A stretch of 64,000 nt of DNA from Burkholderiaceae bacterium. Its GTDB lineage: Bacteria; Pseudomonadota; Gammaproteobacteria; Burkholderiales; Burkholderiaceae_C. The DNA lies in NCBI GenBank assembly GCA_913776825.1, contig CAJYPV010000007.1, positions 186,001-250,000 on the forward strand, read 5' to 3'. The first letter of the stretch is position 1, and every line of letters begins with the position of its first letter. Below, piece by piece: positions 29,832-39,513 of the stretch. Below the pieces are notes generated by a model. It worked only from the letters and a program-made list of their open reading frames with translations. It had not been told where the DNA came from and searched no databases. Made by a program: the position numbers and the translations under genes.

Positions 29832-30827
29832 TCATTCGTCGTCGCCGCTGCCGCCTTCCTGCTCATTGCGCTTGAGCGATTGACGCTTCAGCGGCTCCTC
29901 GAGTTCCTGCAAGGCATCGACGAACCCATCGATCGGCCGAGGCTCAACCAGCCGCAAGGCCGGCGGCGGCAAGGCGCTCAGATAGTTGGGGCCCAGCCAG
30001 TGCTGCTGCTCCGTGCGCCGGCCGACGGTGAGCGCCAAGCCCACCAGCGCCATCGCGCCGATGCCGAAGGCCAGCCGGCGTCGCGCCCGCGGCCAGACCA
30101 CGCTGGCATGCCACCACAGCAGCACCGCGATGCAGACGGTGAAGGTGAGCCCCTCCAGCGCCATCAGTCGCGGCCAGGAGAACGCATAAGCGACCAGCGG
30201 CAGCGCCAGGTCCACCGCCTGCAGCAGCACCGATGCCACCAGCGCGCGCCACAGATGCGCGCCGAAGGCGAACCAGTGACGGAACAGCTGCGTCACCAGC
30301 GCCCAGAGCCCCGCCCAGATCAGCGCAACGCCCAGCGGCGCCAGCACGCCGCTGACCGCATCGACCCACGACGCGCTCGCATCGCTGCCCGACCAGTTCA
30401 CCAGCCACAGCATCAGCAGCCACAGCGCCAGCAGCCCGGGCAGCGCCCAGGCCGGACGGGCGTCGCGCCGCATCGGCTCATCCGCACGCGGCAGTGGCCG
30501 TTCCGGTGCCAGCGGGTCCAGCGCGGTGCGCAGCCGCAAGCGCGTGGTGCCCAGTTGCACGGTGGCTTGCGGCGTCCACAGCCGGCTTTCACCGGCGGCG
30601 ACGCGCTGGCCATCGAACCAGCCGCCGTTCTGGCTGTCGAGCAGGTTCAGGCGCGGACCGTCTTCCGCCCAGTGCAACAGCGCATGCACGCCGGCCAGAT
30701 GCGGATCGGACAACACCAGATCGGCATCCGGCGAGCGGCCGATCCGCACCGGCCAGGACCGCACCTGGTGCAGTTCCCGGCAATGACCGTCGCGGTCCAG
30801 GATCTCGATTACCGCGGCGTGGTCCAT
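29832..30827 (-). CDS. Degenerate FHA-domain membrane protein
   Basis: The 331-residue protein has an N-terminal FHA-like domain (about 5-100; VRIGRSPDADLVLSD and DSQNGGWFDGQRV) followed by about five or six predicted membrane spans (about 128-268) and a charged C-terminal tail (LKRNEQEGGSGDDE). FHA domains normally read phosphothreonine. Here the canonical SRxH is AGVH and NGT is NGG, while GR and the final His remain, so the usual phosphate pocket is weakened. AAGGA lies 7 nt before the ATG, and the gene overlaps the protease gene by 19 bp, so the two are translated together. Its function is unknown, perhaps a membrane partner of the protease. Confidence 0.8.
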   Translation of the reverse strand: MDHAAVIEILDRDGHCRELHQVRSWPVRIGRSPDADLVLSDPHLAGVHALLHWAEDGPRLNLLDSQNGGWFDGQRVAAGESRLWTPQATVQLGTTRLRLRTALDPLAPERPLPRADEPMRRDARPAWALPGLLALWLLMLWLVNWSGSDASASWVDAVSGVLAPLGVALIWAGLWALVTQLFRHWFAFGAHLWRALVASVLLQAVDLALPLVAYAFSWPRLMALEGLTFTVCIAVLLWWHASVVWPRARRRLAFGIGAMALVGLALTVGRRTEQQHWLGPNYLSALPPPALRLVEPRPIDGFVDALQELEEPLKRQSLKRNEQEGGSGDDE

Positions 30828-32350
30828 GCGAATCCTTGCAAGTAATGACGGGTCAGCCGGGTCGCATTGGCGAAGCTCACGCCGCGCGCATCAAAGCGAC
30901 CGAGCGCGCCTTCGGTCGATGAATCCACATGGGTCACCAGTACGGTCAAGTCGTAGAGTCCTTCCAGTTTTCGATAGGCCCGCAAGCAGGCGACGGTGCG
31001 CAGCGGCGGGCCGTCCTTCTGCTGCACGAAATCTTCGCGACAGAACGGTGCGGTGCGATCGCGGTCCGCGCCGCCCAGGCGCTCATTGCGGAAGCTGGCC
31101 GAATACTGGCGCGCGAAGCGGATCGCGCCCAGCTTGCTGCCGTCGTAGGCCTCCTGGGCCACGCTGAGATAACCGGTCTGCAGCGCTTCGCTGACGAAGA
31201 TGGCCTGCTCCATGCGGCACTGGGTGCGCTGCATCTGGATGCCTTCCGCATCCGCCGGCGTGGCGCTGCCCCAGCAGCGCATGAACTGTTCCTGCGGGAT
31301 CGGCAGCCGATAGCGGGGATGGTTGGCACTGCGCCAGGGCTGGCTCAGAAAGTTGCGGACCAGCTCCTCCTGATAGGCCATCAGCTGCTCGCGCAGGCGC
31401 GGCCAGGCGGCGCCCTTGAGGGGCGGCGCATTGCGGCTGCGCGCGAGCAAGGCCGATGCATGCGCACCGGGCACCAGAAAGCTCATCTGCTGCGCGAAGA
31501 ACATGGCCGACACGTTCACGCCGACGACCTCGCCGTCCTCGTCCAGCACCGGCCCGCCGCTCATGCCCGGATTGATCGAGCCCGAGTAATAGATCAGCGG
31601 ATCGAAGCTGCGCTCCACCAGGCCGTTGTAGGTGCCCTCCACCACCGCGAACGCGACATCATGCGGATTGCCCATCGAATAGATGCGCTCGCCCTTGTCC
31701 ATCGGCTGATCCAGCGGTCGGAACACCAGCGCCTTCGCCGCCATGCGCCGCACCGCGTCGGTCCCGCCGGCCAGCCGCAGCAGGGCGAGGTCACGCCGCA
31801 CGTCGACGTCCAGCAGCTCCAGGTCGCCGCTGTCGCCATCCGGTGTGGCGAACTGCAGCCGGTAGCGCTCCGGTTCCAGCGCATGTTGGCTGACGACGTG
31901 GTAGTTCGTGATCACATGGCCATCGCTGCTGACGACGAAACCCGAGCCCACCGAGGCCTGGCTGCCATTCAGCAGCGTGCGGATCTGCAGCAACTGGCTG
32001 CGGGTGCGGTCATACAGCCGGCGCGCGCTGGCCGACACCGGCCCGCCGCTTCCCGCCTGACCCGCCGCGCTGGCCGCCTCGGAAGGCACGCCGGGCACGG
32101 CCGGCGGTGCGGACGACGACGCGCCCGGCCCTGACGGCGGCGCGGCCAGCGGCGCATCGCTGCGGCCGGGCGTCGTGGTCTTGGCCGGAGGGGTCGATGC
32201 CGCCGCCTTGGACGGCGGTGGCGGCGCGACGGACCGAGGCGAGGTGGGCGTCTGCGCCTGCGCCGTGAGGGCGACACAGGTCAGGCCGATCATCACCATC
32301 CGCCAGGCGCGGCGCCTCAGGCGCTGCGAGGAAATCGTGGATGCGAACAA
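30809..32350 (-). CDS. Exported trypsin-like serine protease (TTG start)
   Basis: The 513-residue protein has an export signal (about 17-32, ending AQAQ), a Pro/Ala/Ser-rich linker (about 33-105), and an S1/DegP-like protease domain with the full triad: His151 (NYHVV), Asp187 (RRDLALL) and Ser264 (NPGMSGGPV). A Cys-containing C-terminal region of about 200 residues has no family I know. There is no PDZ domain. The TTG at 32348-32350 follows GGAG by 7 nt; an ATG at residue 18 would cut the signal's basic end. It is the first gene of a two-gene operon with the FHA protein and may process periplasmic proteins. Confidence 0.87.
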   Translation of the reverse strand: MFASTISSQRLRRRAWRMVMIGLTCVALTAQAQTPTSPRSVAPPPPSKAAASTPPAKTTTPGRSDAPLAAPPSGPGASSSAPPAVPGVPSEAASAAGQAGSGGPVSASARRLYDRTRSQLLQIRTLLNGSQASVGSGFVVSSDGHVITNYHVVSQHALEPERYRLQFATPDGDSGDLELLDVDVRRDLALLRLAGGTDAVRRMAAKALVFRPLDQPMDKGERIYSMGNPHDVAFAVVEGTYNGLVERSFDPLIYYSGSINPGMSGGPVLDEDGEVVGVNVSAMFFAQQMSFLVPGAHASALLARSRNAPPLKGAAWPRLREQLMAYQEELVRNFLSQPWRSANHPRYRLPIPQEQFMRCWGSATPADAEGIQMQRTQCRMEQAIFVSEALQTGYLSVAQEAYDGSKLGAIRFARQYSASFRNERLGGADRDRTAPFCREDFVQQKDGPPLRTVACLRAYRKLEGLYDLTVLVTHVDSSTEGALGRFDARGVSFANATRLTRHYLQGFAWTTPR

Positions 32351-32558
32351 CGGGGAACTCCAGGACAGGGCCGCGCCCGGGCGCGGATCGACGCATGCTA
32401 GCCGCTTTGCCGCACTGCAGCAGGACGGTGCTCCCTCGTCCAGGGGGCGTTCGCGAACGGGCCCGGTGCGAGTGCGGCGCCAGGCAAGCGACGCTCGTCA
32501 TCGCCCGGATCGGCTTCGGCCGACCGTCGGACCGCAAGACCTGGCCCCTTCCGATCGC

Positions 32559-34076
32559 CTATTCCGCCGGACGTTCCTCGACGGGCGGCTGTTCCGCCGG
32601 TGCGGGACGAACCGGTCGGCGGTCGCCCGGCCAGGCGCCGAAGAGCGGCAAGGGCATGCGCACAGGTGTCACATCCAGGTACAGATTGGAGACGGTGTAG
32701 TCGTCCGGGCCCATCTCATCGGTGCTCCAACCCATGCTGCCCGGCCCCTTGTAGAGGCGGAACAGGAAACCCAGATCGGCCAGCGTGTCGTTGGCGCTGG
32801 GATTGACCTCGAAGCTGAGGCCGCGCACCTCGGGCTGGACGCTGTCGATCAGATAGGCCATCGCGTTGGAGATGGTGGAGTCGCCCAGCATGTCGCCGTA
32901 GAACTGCGGCAGCGTGTAGTAAGGCTTGTAGTCGGGCGAGCCCGGCTCCAGCTTCTGACCTCGCAGCTTGACCGCCGACGGCGTCAGGCCATGGGTGCGC
33001 AGGCTGTACCGGTCGCCGTGATCGAGGTAGGTCAGCTTGGCCTGCTTGAGGTTGAACACGCCCAGCGACCGGTCGCTGGTGCTCTCGCGCAGGTCCACCA
33101 GCAAGGCGCCCTTCTGGCCGAGCACCTCGATCTCGCCGCCGCGGATCACCGCGGCGGAGTTCTCATCGACGCCCAGCCCCAGCTTGTAGCCCTTGGCCAT
33201 CATCAGCGGGATCATCCGGCCGAAGCGGCCGCGCTTGAGGAAGTGCTGATCGACGAACAGCTCCGGGCCGACGAAACCCAGGCCTCGGTCGATCTGCTTG
33301 CCCTCTTCCCATCGGCCCTTGAGGATGCTGATCACGCTCGGCGCATCCCGGAACATCACCGTGCTCATGATGGCCGCGCCAGCGGACGTGCCCGCCACCA
33401 CGCCACCGCGGCGATAGACCTCCCAGATCGCTTCCAGCATGGGCGTCGCATGGCCGTCGGGCATGAGCACATCGACGATGCGCTCCTGCGACCCGCCGGT
33501 GAAAAAGATGCCCCGGGCATTGCGCACCTTGTTGATGAGCGCGGTGTCCCGCACCACTTTGCCCAGGTCCACCCAGGAGAACTTGGGCGCCACCGGCAGC
33601 GCTTCCGCCACCGCGCCGCGCCGCTGGAGCTGGTCCACCACCTGCTTGGCGCTGGCCTCCGGATCTTCGGACGCGGTGCCCAGCACCACGAAACGCGCGC
33701 CCTTGCCGCCGGCCAACGCGACGAGTCGATTCCAGACCTCATCGTTGTCCGACTTCAGCGCGCCGCCGATCGCCATCGCATGGCCCTTGATCGGCTCGAT
33801 CGGCGCGTCGTTGTCGGAGACCAGGGGTGATGGGGCGCTCGCCGCGGGCGGCTTTGCGCTCGGCGCGACCGGCCCGGAGCGGGCCGCGCTGGCGCTGGCG
33901 CTGGCGGCGGGCGGCTTCACCGGCGTGGCCGCGGTCACGTCGGCGCTGATGAGCCCCATCCACAGGCAGACGGCGACGATCAGCCCGCCGGACGCCGCCT
34001 TCCTGGAGGATCGTTCATCCGCCAGGCGCATGGTGATCACGCTCACTCGACACCTCTTCGATTTCATCCGGATCAT
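32559..34076 (-). CDS. Exported cyanophycinase-like peptidase (S51 family)
   Basis: Cyanophycinases hydrolyse the Asp-Arg polymer cyanophycin to beta-Asp-Arg dipeptides. The protein shows the family set: FFTGGSQERIV (about 191), nucleophile Ser231 in GTSAGAAIMS, FVDQHFLKRGRFGR (about 287), and GVDENSAAVI (about 315). A hydrophobic signal segment (about 28-50) and an Ala/Ser/Pro-rich linker precede the domain, so the enzyme should be exported, unlike the intracellular type. A C-terminal extension of about 130 residues has no known family. The start is uncertain; ATG at 34031 (residue 16) is an alternative. Divergent from a TonB-dependent receptor, suggesting an outside degradation-and-uptake pair. 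Confidence 0.82.
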   Translation of the reverse strand: MIRMKSKRCRVSVITMRLADERSSRKAASGGLIVAVCLWMGLISADVTAATPVKPPAASASASAARSGPVAPSAKPPAASAPSPLVSDNDAPIEPIKGHAMAIGGALKSDNDEVWNRLVALAGGKGARFVVLGTASEDPEASAKQVVDQLQRRGAVAEALPVAPKFSWVDLGKVVRDTALINKVRNARGIFFTGGSQERIVDVLMPDGHATPMLEAIWEVYRRGGVVAGTSAGAAIMSTVMFRDAPSVISILKGRWEEGKQIDRGLGFVGPELFVDQHFLKRGRFGRMIPLMMAKGYKLGLGVDENSAAVIRGGEIEVLGQKGALLVDLRESTSDRSLGVFNLKQAKLTYLDHGDRYSLRTHGLTPSAVKLRGQKLEPGSPDYKPYYTLPQFYGDMLGDSTISNAMAYLIDSVQPEVRGLSFEVNPSANDTLADLGFLFRLYKGPGSMGWSTDEMGPDDYTVSNLYLDVTPVRMPLPLFGAWPGDRRPVRPAPAEQPPVEERPAE

Positions 34077-34477
34077 CCGACCCTCTCAATGAGTAACGAC
34101 ATGAACAAGCGACACGGTGGGCAGGACCGCGCCATCGCGCCGACATGCACCAGCATGCGGCATGCCAGCGCACGACGTCCGCCGACGGATCACGGCGACT
34201 GGGACGTTTTTCGGCTGGCTGAAGCGCTGGAGGCCCCTGCCCATCGAGCCTGCCGCCTTTGATGCGCGTCGCAGCCGGTCCGACCCGCCGGACAGCGCCG
34301 AGGATCGCCGACGCACCACGATAGCCGGGCGATGCCCTTGCACCATGACAAGGGACATCGGTCTGACACGAATCAGTTGTATGGACACGACTGCGCTCGC
34401 GAACCCTCTAGCGGCGGCAGGACTCTGCTCCCTAGACTGCGGCGATAACAGCATTGGCCAGTTTCGGGAGCCCGCTC
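34077..34477. other. 401-bp divergent region, peptidase/TonB receptor
   Basis: This region should hold both promoters. A TAGACT hexamer near 34431 could be the -10 of the receptor gene. No operator-like palindrome, RNA or small gene is recognisable. Confidence 0.4.
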
Positions 34478-37372
34478 ATGTCCGCCCTTTCGCGTTCGCG
34501 CCTCACTTGTTTTGCCGCCGACTCCGGTGATCGGCGCGGTCGCGTGCCGTCGTCGGGCCTCGCCCACACCGACCACGCCGGCCACGCCAGCCACACGATG
34601 TCGCCCAGGCCCGTGCGCTTGCATGCGGTGGCGTGGGCCGCGGCCCTGGTGGTCGGGCTGCCGCTGGCGGCCTTCGGTCCGAATGCCCAGGCGCAGCAGA
34701 GCGGCACCGAGGTGCAGAAGCTGGAGAAGGTGGAAGTCACCGGCTCGGCCATCAAGCGGATGGCCGATGAAGGGGCGCTGCCGGTGCAGGTCATCACCCG
34801 CAGCGACATCAAGAAGGCCGGCGTGACCACCGCCGCCGAGCTGATGAGCACGGTCAGCGCGGCCAGCAAAGGGCTGAGCGACGGCGGCAGCATCGGCACT
34901 GGCGGCAAGGAGCAGATGGGCTTCAACTCGGCCAACCTGCGCGGGCTGGGCACCTCGTCCACCCTGGTGCTGCTGAACGGCCGGCGACTGGCCAACTTCG
35001 CCTCGCCCGGCGATGACAACGGCGTCGATCTGAACAACATCCCGGCCGCCGCGATCGAGCGGGTCGAGATCCTGCTGGATGGCGCCTCGGCCATCTACGG
35101 CACCGATGCCATCGGTGGCGTCGTCAACTTCATCACCCGCAAGGACTACCAGGGCGTGGACCTGGAGGTCTACGGCGGCTTCACCGACGAGGGCGGCGCC
35201 AGCAAACGAACCGCCTCGCTGGCGGCCGGACACGGCGACCTGGCCCGCGACGGCTTCAATGTCTTCGGCGTGATGGATGTGCAGTCCACCGGCGCGCTGC
35301 GCACCTCGCAGCGCAAGTTCATCTCCGACCTGCGCATTCCCGAGCGGCTGCCGCATCTGCTGTCCTCGGCCACCTTCCCGGGCAACATCCGGCTCTCGTC
35401 GGATCAGTTCGACTATCTGCAGAGCCAGGGTTTCGCCATCAACGGCAAGCCGATCACCTCCAGCCAGATCAACCTGAGCGCCCCCAACTGCCAGCCGCCG
35501 CACACGCTCTATCTGCCGAACGGCGTCGGCGGCGAGAACGCCTGCACCTACGACTACATGCGGGACCTGGAGCTCTACCCGAAGAGCAACAAGGCCAGCT
35601 TCCTCGGACGCGGCGTGCTCAAGCTGAACGACCAGCATCAGGCCTTCGTCGAAGCGGCCTACACGCGTTCGCGCAGCTGGTACGTCGGCACCAGCAACCG
35701 CGTCGATGCGGAACTGGATGTGTCGCTGATTCCGGCGCTCGCGGCCACCGGCCTGGGCGACGCGCTGCCGGACGATCGCTCCATCACCGTGCGGACCCGC
35801 ATGATCGAAGCGGGCATGCGCGCCAGCCAGCTCACCAGCACCGGCTCGCGGCTCGTCGTCGGCATGAACGGCAGCCTGGCGGGCTGGGAGTACGACTGGG
35901 GCCTCAATCACAGCGTGAACCGGGTGTCCGACCGAGATGCCCGCGGCTATCTGCTCTACGACGAAACGCTGCAGGGCTTCGCGGATGGCGTGCTCAATCC
36001 GTTCGGTCCCAACACGCCGGAAGGCCTGGCGCTGCTGAAGTCGCTCAATGTGAACGAGGAAGTGCGGCGCGCACGCGGCGTGATGGACTCGTTCGACATC
36101 AAGGGCACCCGCAGCCTGATGAAGCTGGGTGGCGGGGACCTGTCGTTGGCGCTGGGCGCGGAACTGCGCAGGGAGAAATCCACCTCGGCGGCCAGCGATC
36201 TGCTGATCTCCGACAACATCGCCGGCGACGACACGCCGGGCGATGCCCAGTTCACCAACAACTCTCGCAACATCTGGGCCGCGTATGGCGAAGTGCTGGC
36301 GCCGCTGTCGCCCGAATGGGAGCTTCAATTCGCGCTGCGTCACGATCACTACCAGCGCATTGGCGCGACCACCAACCCCAAGATCGGCGTGCGCTACATG
36401 CCGTCGAAGTCGTTGACGGTGCGTGCGTCGGCGGGCACCGGCTTCCGGGCGCCGTCGATGAATGATCTCTACCGGCCGACCAAGACCAGCACCACCTCCA
36501 CCCTGCCCGACCCGGTCTGCATGGCCGAGAACAACAACGACCTGGGCTACTGCGCCGACAACTGGGAAACGCGCACCTATTCCAACGCCAATCTCAAGCC
36601 GGAAAAGTCGCGGCAGTTCTCGATCGGCGTGCTGGCCGATCCCTCGCCGTTCTGGAGCGTCGGACTGGACTACTGGAACATCCAGAAGCGCGACCTGATC
36701 AGCACCCTGGGCGATGACGTGATTCTGGGCAACCTGGCCAAGTACGAGCCGCTGGTGCACCGCTACAACGAAGATGAAGGACTCGCGGGTTGCGACTACG
36801 ACCCTGACGATTCCGCCATCTGCTACATCGAGCTGCGCAAGGAAAACCGCGGACGGCAGAAGTCGTCGGGTCTCGACCTGACGCTGCAGCTGCGCTCGGC
36901 GGCCACTTCATGGGGACGCTTCGGCCTGCGGCTGCTCGGCACCTGGGTGCTGTCCTCCAAGAAGCAGACCGGCCAGGGCGATCCATATGTGAGCGACCTG
37001 GGCCACTTCGTCACCGACGGCGTGGTGCAGCGCTGGCGTCACCGCTTGAACCTGGATTGGAGCCAGGGGGCCTGGAGCGTGAACCTGGCCAACAATTTCT
37101 ACAGCGGCTATGAGGATCAGAACTCGGCCATCGACACCACCAGCGGCACGGTGGTGGGTCGCAACCGGGTCAAGCCGTATTCGCTGTGGGATCTGTCGGG
37201 CGGTTGGGAGGCCACATCGGCGCTCACCTTGCGTGCGGGCGTGAAGAACCTGTTCGACACCGCGCCGCCGTTTTCCAACCAAGCCTACTTCTTCATCTCG
37301 GGCTACGACCCGAGCTACACCGATCCGCGCGGCCGCTTCTTCTACATGAGCGCGTCTTATCGCTTCAAGTGA
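34478..37372 (+). CDS. TonB-dependent outer-membrane receptor
   Basis: TonB-dependent receptors import large or scarce substrates across the outer membrane. The 964-residue protein has a long basic N-terminus, a signal segment ending FGPNAQAQ (about 70), then KLEKVEVTGSAIKRM and a plug domain (LLNGRRLANF, IERVEILLDGASAIYGTDAIGGVVNFITRKDY), and a 22-strand-type barrel with a C-terminal aromatic residue (SASYRFK ends at K). The ATG at 34478 follows CGGGAG; a TTG at 34454 or an ATG at 34598 is less likely. Two Cys pairs in barrel loops (around NCQPP, ENACTYD, VCMAENN) suggest extracellular disulfides. Its partner is the divergent peptidase gene. Confidence 0.93.
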   Translation: MSALSRSRLTCFAADSGDRRGRVPSSGLAHTDHAGHASHTMSPRPVRLHAVAWAAALVVGLPLAAFGPNAQAQQSGTEVQKLEKVEVTGSAIKRMADEGALPVQVITRSDIKKAGVTTAAELMSTVSAASKGLSDGGSIGTGGKEQMGFNSANLRGLGTSSTLVLLNGRRLANFASPGDDNGVDLNNIPAAAIERVEILLDGASAIYGTDAIGGVVNFITRKDYQGVDLEVYGGFTDEGGASKRTASLAAGHGDLARDGFNVFGVMDVQSTGALRTSQRKFISDLRIPERLPHLLSSATFPGNIRLSSDQFDYLQSQGFAINGKPITSSQINLSAPNCQPPHTLYLPNGVGGENACTYDYMRDLELYPKSNKASFLGRGVLKLNDQHQAFVEAAYTRSRSWYVGTSNRVDAELDVSLIPALAATGLGDALPDDRSITVRTRMIEAGMRASQLTSTGSRLVVGMNGSLAGWEYDWGLNHSVNRVSDRDARGYLLYDETLQGFADGVLNPFGPNTPEGLALLKSLNVNEEVRRARGVMDSFDIKGTRSLMKLGGGDLSLALGAELRREKSTSAASDLLISDNIAGDDTPGDAQFTNNSRNIWAAYGEVLAPLSPEWELQFALRHDHYQRIGATTNPKIGVRYMPSKSLTVRASAGTGFRAPSMNDLYRPTKTSTTSTLPDPVCMAENNNDLGYCADNWETRTYSNANLKPEKSRQFSIGVLADPSPFWSVGLDYWNIQKRDLISTLGDDVILGNLAKYEPLVHRYNEDEGLAGCDYDPDDSAICYIELRKENRGRQKSSGLDLTLQLRSAATSWGRFGLRLLGTWVLSSKKQTGQGDPYVSDLGHFVTDGVVQRWRHRLNLDWSQGAWSVNLANNFYSGYEDQNSAIDTTSGTVVGRNRVKPYSLWDLSGGWEATSALTLRAGVKNLFDTAPPFSNQAYFFISGYDPSYTDPRGRFFYMSASYRFK

Positions 37373-37385
37373 TCGGTGGCAAGGC

Positions 37386-37419
37386 GGCGCGGCGCGCGTT
37401 CGGCGCCGAGCGCCGCGCC
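37386..37419. terminator. GC-rich stem-loop between convergent genes
   Basis: GGCGCGGCGC (37386-37395) pairs with GCGCCGCGCC (37410-37419) around a 14-nt loop, in the 52-bp gap between the ends of the receptor gene and pyrC. No T-run is present on either side, so it is a possible bidirectional terminator. Confidence 0.5.
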
Positions 37420-37424
37420 GACCG

Positions 37425-38459
37425 TCAGTCCAGCTTCCAGGCCATCGCCTCGCCGCCTCGCAGCGGCTTGAGCTGCGCCGCCTCGCCGAAGGGCACCGCT
37501 TCCGGCAGCGTCCATTCGGTCTTGCGCAGGGTGACGCGCTGGGTGTTGCGCGGCAGGCCGTAGAAATCGGCGCCGTGGAAGCTGGCGAAGGCTTCCAGCT
37601 TGTCCAGCGCGCCAGCGGCCTCGAAGGCCTCTGCATAGAGCTCGATCGCGGAGAGCGCAGTGAAGCAGCCGGCGCCGCACACCGAGTTTTCCTTCATCAC
37701 CGACGCATGCGGCGCGCTGTCCGTGCCGAGGAAGAAGCGCGGATTGCCCGACGTCGCGGCGCGGATCAGCGCCTGGCGGTGTTCCTCGCGCTTGAGCACC
37801 GGCAGGCAGTAGTAGTGCGGACGCAGCCCGCCCGTGAAGATCGCATTGCGGTTGTAGAGCAGATGCTGCGGTGTGACGGTGGCGCCAGTGAAGCGGTCGG
37901 CTTCGGTCACGTACTGCGCGGCTTCCTTGGTGGTGATGTGTTCGAACACCACCTTCAGCTCGGGGAAGTCCTGGCGCAGCGGACGCATGATGCGGTCCAC
38001 GAACACGGCCTCACGGTCGAACACATCCACATCGGCGTCGGTGACTTCACCGTGGACCAGCAGCAGCAGTCCGGCCTTCTGCATCGCTTCGAGCGTGGCG
38101 TAGGTCTTGCGGATGTCGGTCACGCCGGCATCGCTGTTGGTGGTGGCGCCGGCCGGGTACAGCTTGAGCGCCACCACGCCTGCCGCCTGGGCCGCCGCGA
38201 TGTCCTCGGGCGTGGTGCGGTCGGTCAGGTAGAGCGTCATCAGCGGCTGGAAGTCCACGCCTGCCGGCACCGCCGCGAGGATGCGGTCGCGATAGGCGAC
38301 GGCCTGTGCGGCCGTGGTGATCGGCGGCTTCAGATTGGGCATCGCAATGGCACGTCCGAACTGGCGCGCGGTGTAGGGCACGACGCTCTGCAGCGCAGCG
38401 CCATCGCGCAGATGCACATGCCAGTCGTCGGGGCGGATCAGGGTGAGGAGGTCGCTCAT
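37425..38459 (-). CDS. pyrC: Dihydroorotase
   Basis: PyrC closes carbamoyl-aspartate to dihydroorotate in pyrimidine synthesis. The 344-residue protein (E. coli is 348) starts [20 protein letters not shown] with the HxH zinc motif, then MPNLKPP, the carboxylated-lysine segment [29 protein letters not shown] and FLGTDSAPH with the catalytic Asp. The ATG at 38457-38459 is chosen because it gives the family N-terminus; the open frame runs 31 codons further without similarity. It is a single gene. Confidence 0.96.
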   Translation of the reverse strand: MSDLLTLIRPDDWHVHLRDGAALQSVVPYTARQFGRAIAMPNLKPPITTAAQAVAYRDRILAAVPAGVDFQPLMTLYLTDRTTPEDIAAAQAAGVVALKLYPAGATTNSDAGVTDIRKTYATLEAMQKAGLLLLVHGEVTDADVDVFDREAVFVDRIMRPLRQDFPELKVVFEHITTKEAAQYVTEADRFTGATVTPQHLLYNRNAIFTGGLRPHYYCLPVLKREEHRQALIRAATSGNPRFFLGTDSAPHASVMKENSVCGAGCFTALSAIELYAEAFEAAGALDKLEAFASFHGADFYGLPRNTQRVTLRKTEWTLPEAVPFGEAAQLKPLRGGEAMAWKLD

Positions 38460-38620
38460 GGGGCGGAATTGTCGCATCGGGGCTGTCTGCACGCGCAACC
38501 GTGCGGGCAAGCCGCGCTGCCATTCAACGCTGCGGCGACGCGCTGCATCCAAGGGCGGACAAGCCGCGCTTTCAACAGGCCCGGACAGGCCGCGCGGGCC
38601 AGGAATGCGGGATGGGCCTG

Positions 38621-39259
38621 TCAGCGCTCATCCTCGTCTGGCCGCGCGGATTCCGGCGCCGGCGCGGGGGCTGACCGGGAGCCAGGCTCGGCACCGGGCG
38701 CGGCGACCTTCGCGATCTCGGCGACCTCGTGAGGCGGCGCGCGACGCACCGAAGCGAACTGCGCCAGATTCAGACCGGCGACGCCCAGCACCAGCGCCAA
38801 CATCGTGGCCATCATCCACTGCATCGAGCCCATGCTGTGCTTCAGACCGGCGACCTCGCCTTGCAGGCTCGTCAACCCGCCGCGAAGATCGGCCAATCCA
38901 ATCGCCATGTCGTGCCGGATCGCCGTGCAGGCCTCACGAACTTCGGACCGGGCGGTGACGGAATCGGCCCGCGTCTCCCGCCGCAGGTCGTGCAGATCGC
39001 GCTGAAGGTCGGAGACGTCGCCCTGGATCTCGCTCACAGAACGGCGCAGGTCGGCGACCTCGAACCGGATCTCGCCGACATCGTGGCGCAGGTCGGTCAC
39101 TTGCTGGCGGATGTCGGACACGCTGCCACGCCATCCGCGGACATCCAGCCGCTGCCGTTTGCGCCGGGCGAGCTCGCTGCGACGCTTGCCGTGCCGGCCT
39201 GCGGTGCGGGGGTCTTTGAACTGGAACAGTCCGGGGAAGAGAGGTCGAGGAGCATTCAT
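38621..39259 (-). CDS. Heptad-repeat coiled-coil protein with C-terminal membrane helix
   Basis: This 212-residue protein of unknown function begins [19 protein letters not shown] and is very basic up to about residue 45. Seven unbroken heptads of the form V-x-D/E-I/L-R/Q-x-x follow ([49 protein letters not shown]; 38975-39121). A further helical stretch, a membrane helix ([20 protein letters not shown]) and an Ala/Pro tail complete it. This is a parallel coiled coil anchored at its C-terminal end, with the N-terminus in the cytoplasm; the pattern recalls DUF1640/CCDC90-like proteins. An in-frame start 12 codons upstream is possible. Confidence 0.75.
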   Translation of the reverse strand: MNAPRPLFPGLFQFKDPRTAGRHGKRRSELARRKRQRLDVRGWRGSVSDIRQQVTDLRHDVGEIRFEVADLRRSVSEIQGDVSDLQRDLHDLRRETRADSVTARSEVREACTAIRHDMAIGLADLRGGLTSLQGEVAGLKHSMGSMQWMMATMLALVLGVAGLNLAQFASVRRAPPHEVAEIAKVAAPGAEPGSRSAPAPAPESARPDEDER

Positions 39260-39383
39260 GGCCCCAATTCTGAAAATCTCCCGACCCCGCGTCACTGACT
39301 CAATTCAGGAGCTTCCGTAACGAGATGTTTGGCCATCAGGCAGACGAACGACCTCGGCGGCGGCAGCGCGTGATCCAAAGCAA

Positions 39384-39412
39384 ACCGGCCCGTCTCTGTC
39401 GAGCGGGCCGGT
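39384..39412 (-). terminator. Terminator of the glt operon
   Basis: On the minus strand ACCGGCCCG pairs with CGGGCCGGT (9 bp) around an 11-nt loop, followed by TTGCTTTG. It lies about 100 bp after the gltL stop and matches the end of that operon. Confidence 0.65.
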
Positions 39413-39513
39413 GGGTGGGCAGACCGATCGGGTGATCGGACCGCCATCGCCGAGGGCGTCGGCGTCCTGTGCGGGCCGCACATCGACGAACCATCGTCGA
39501 CGTGCGCCGGGCC

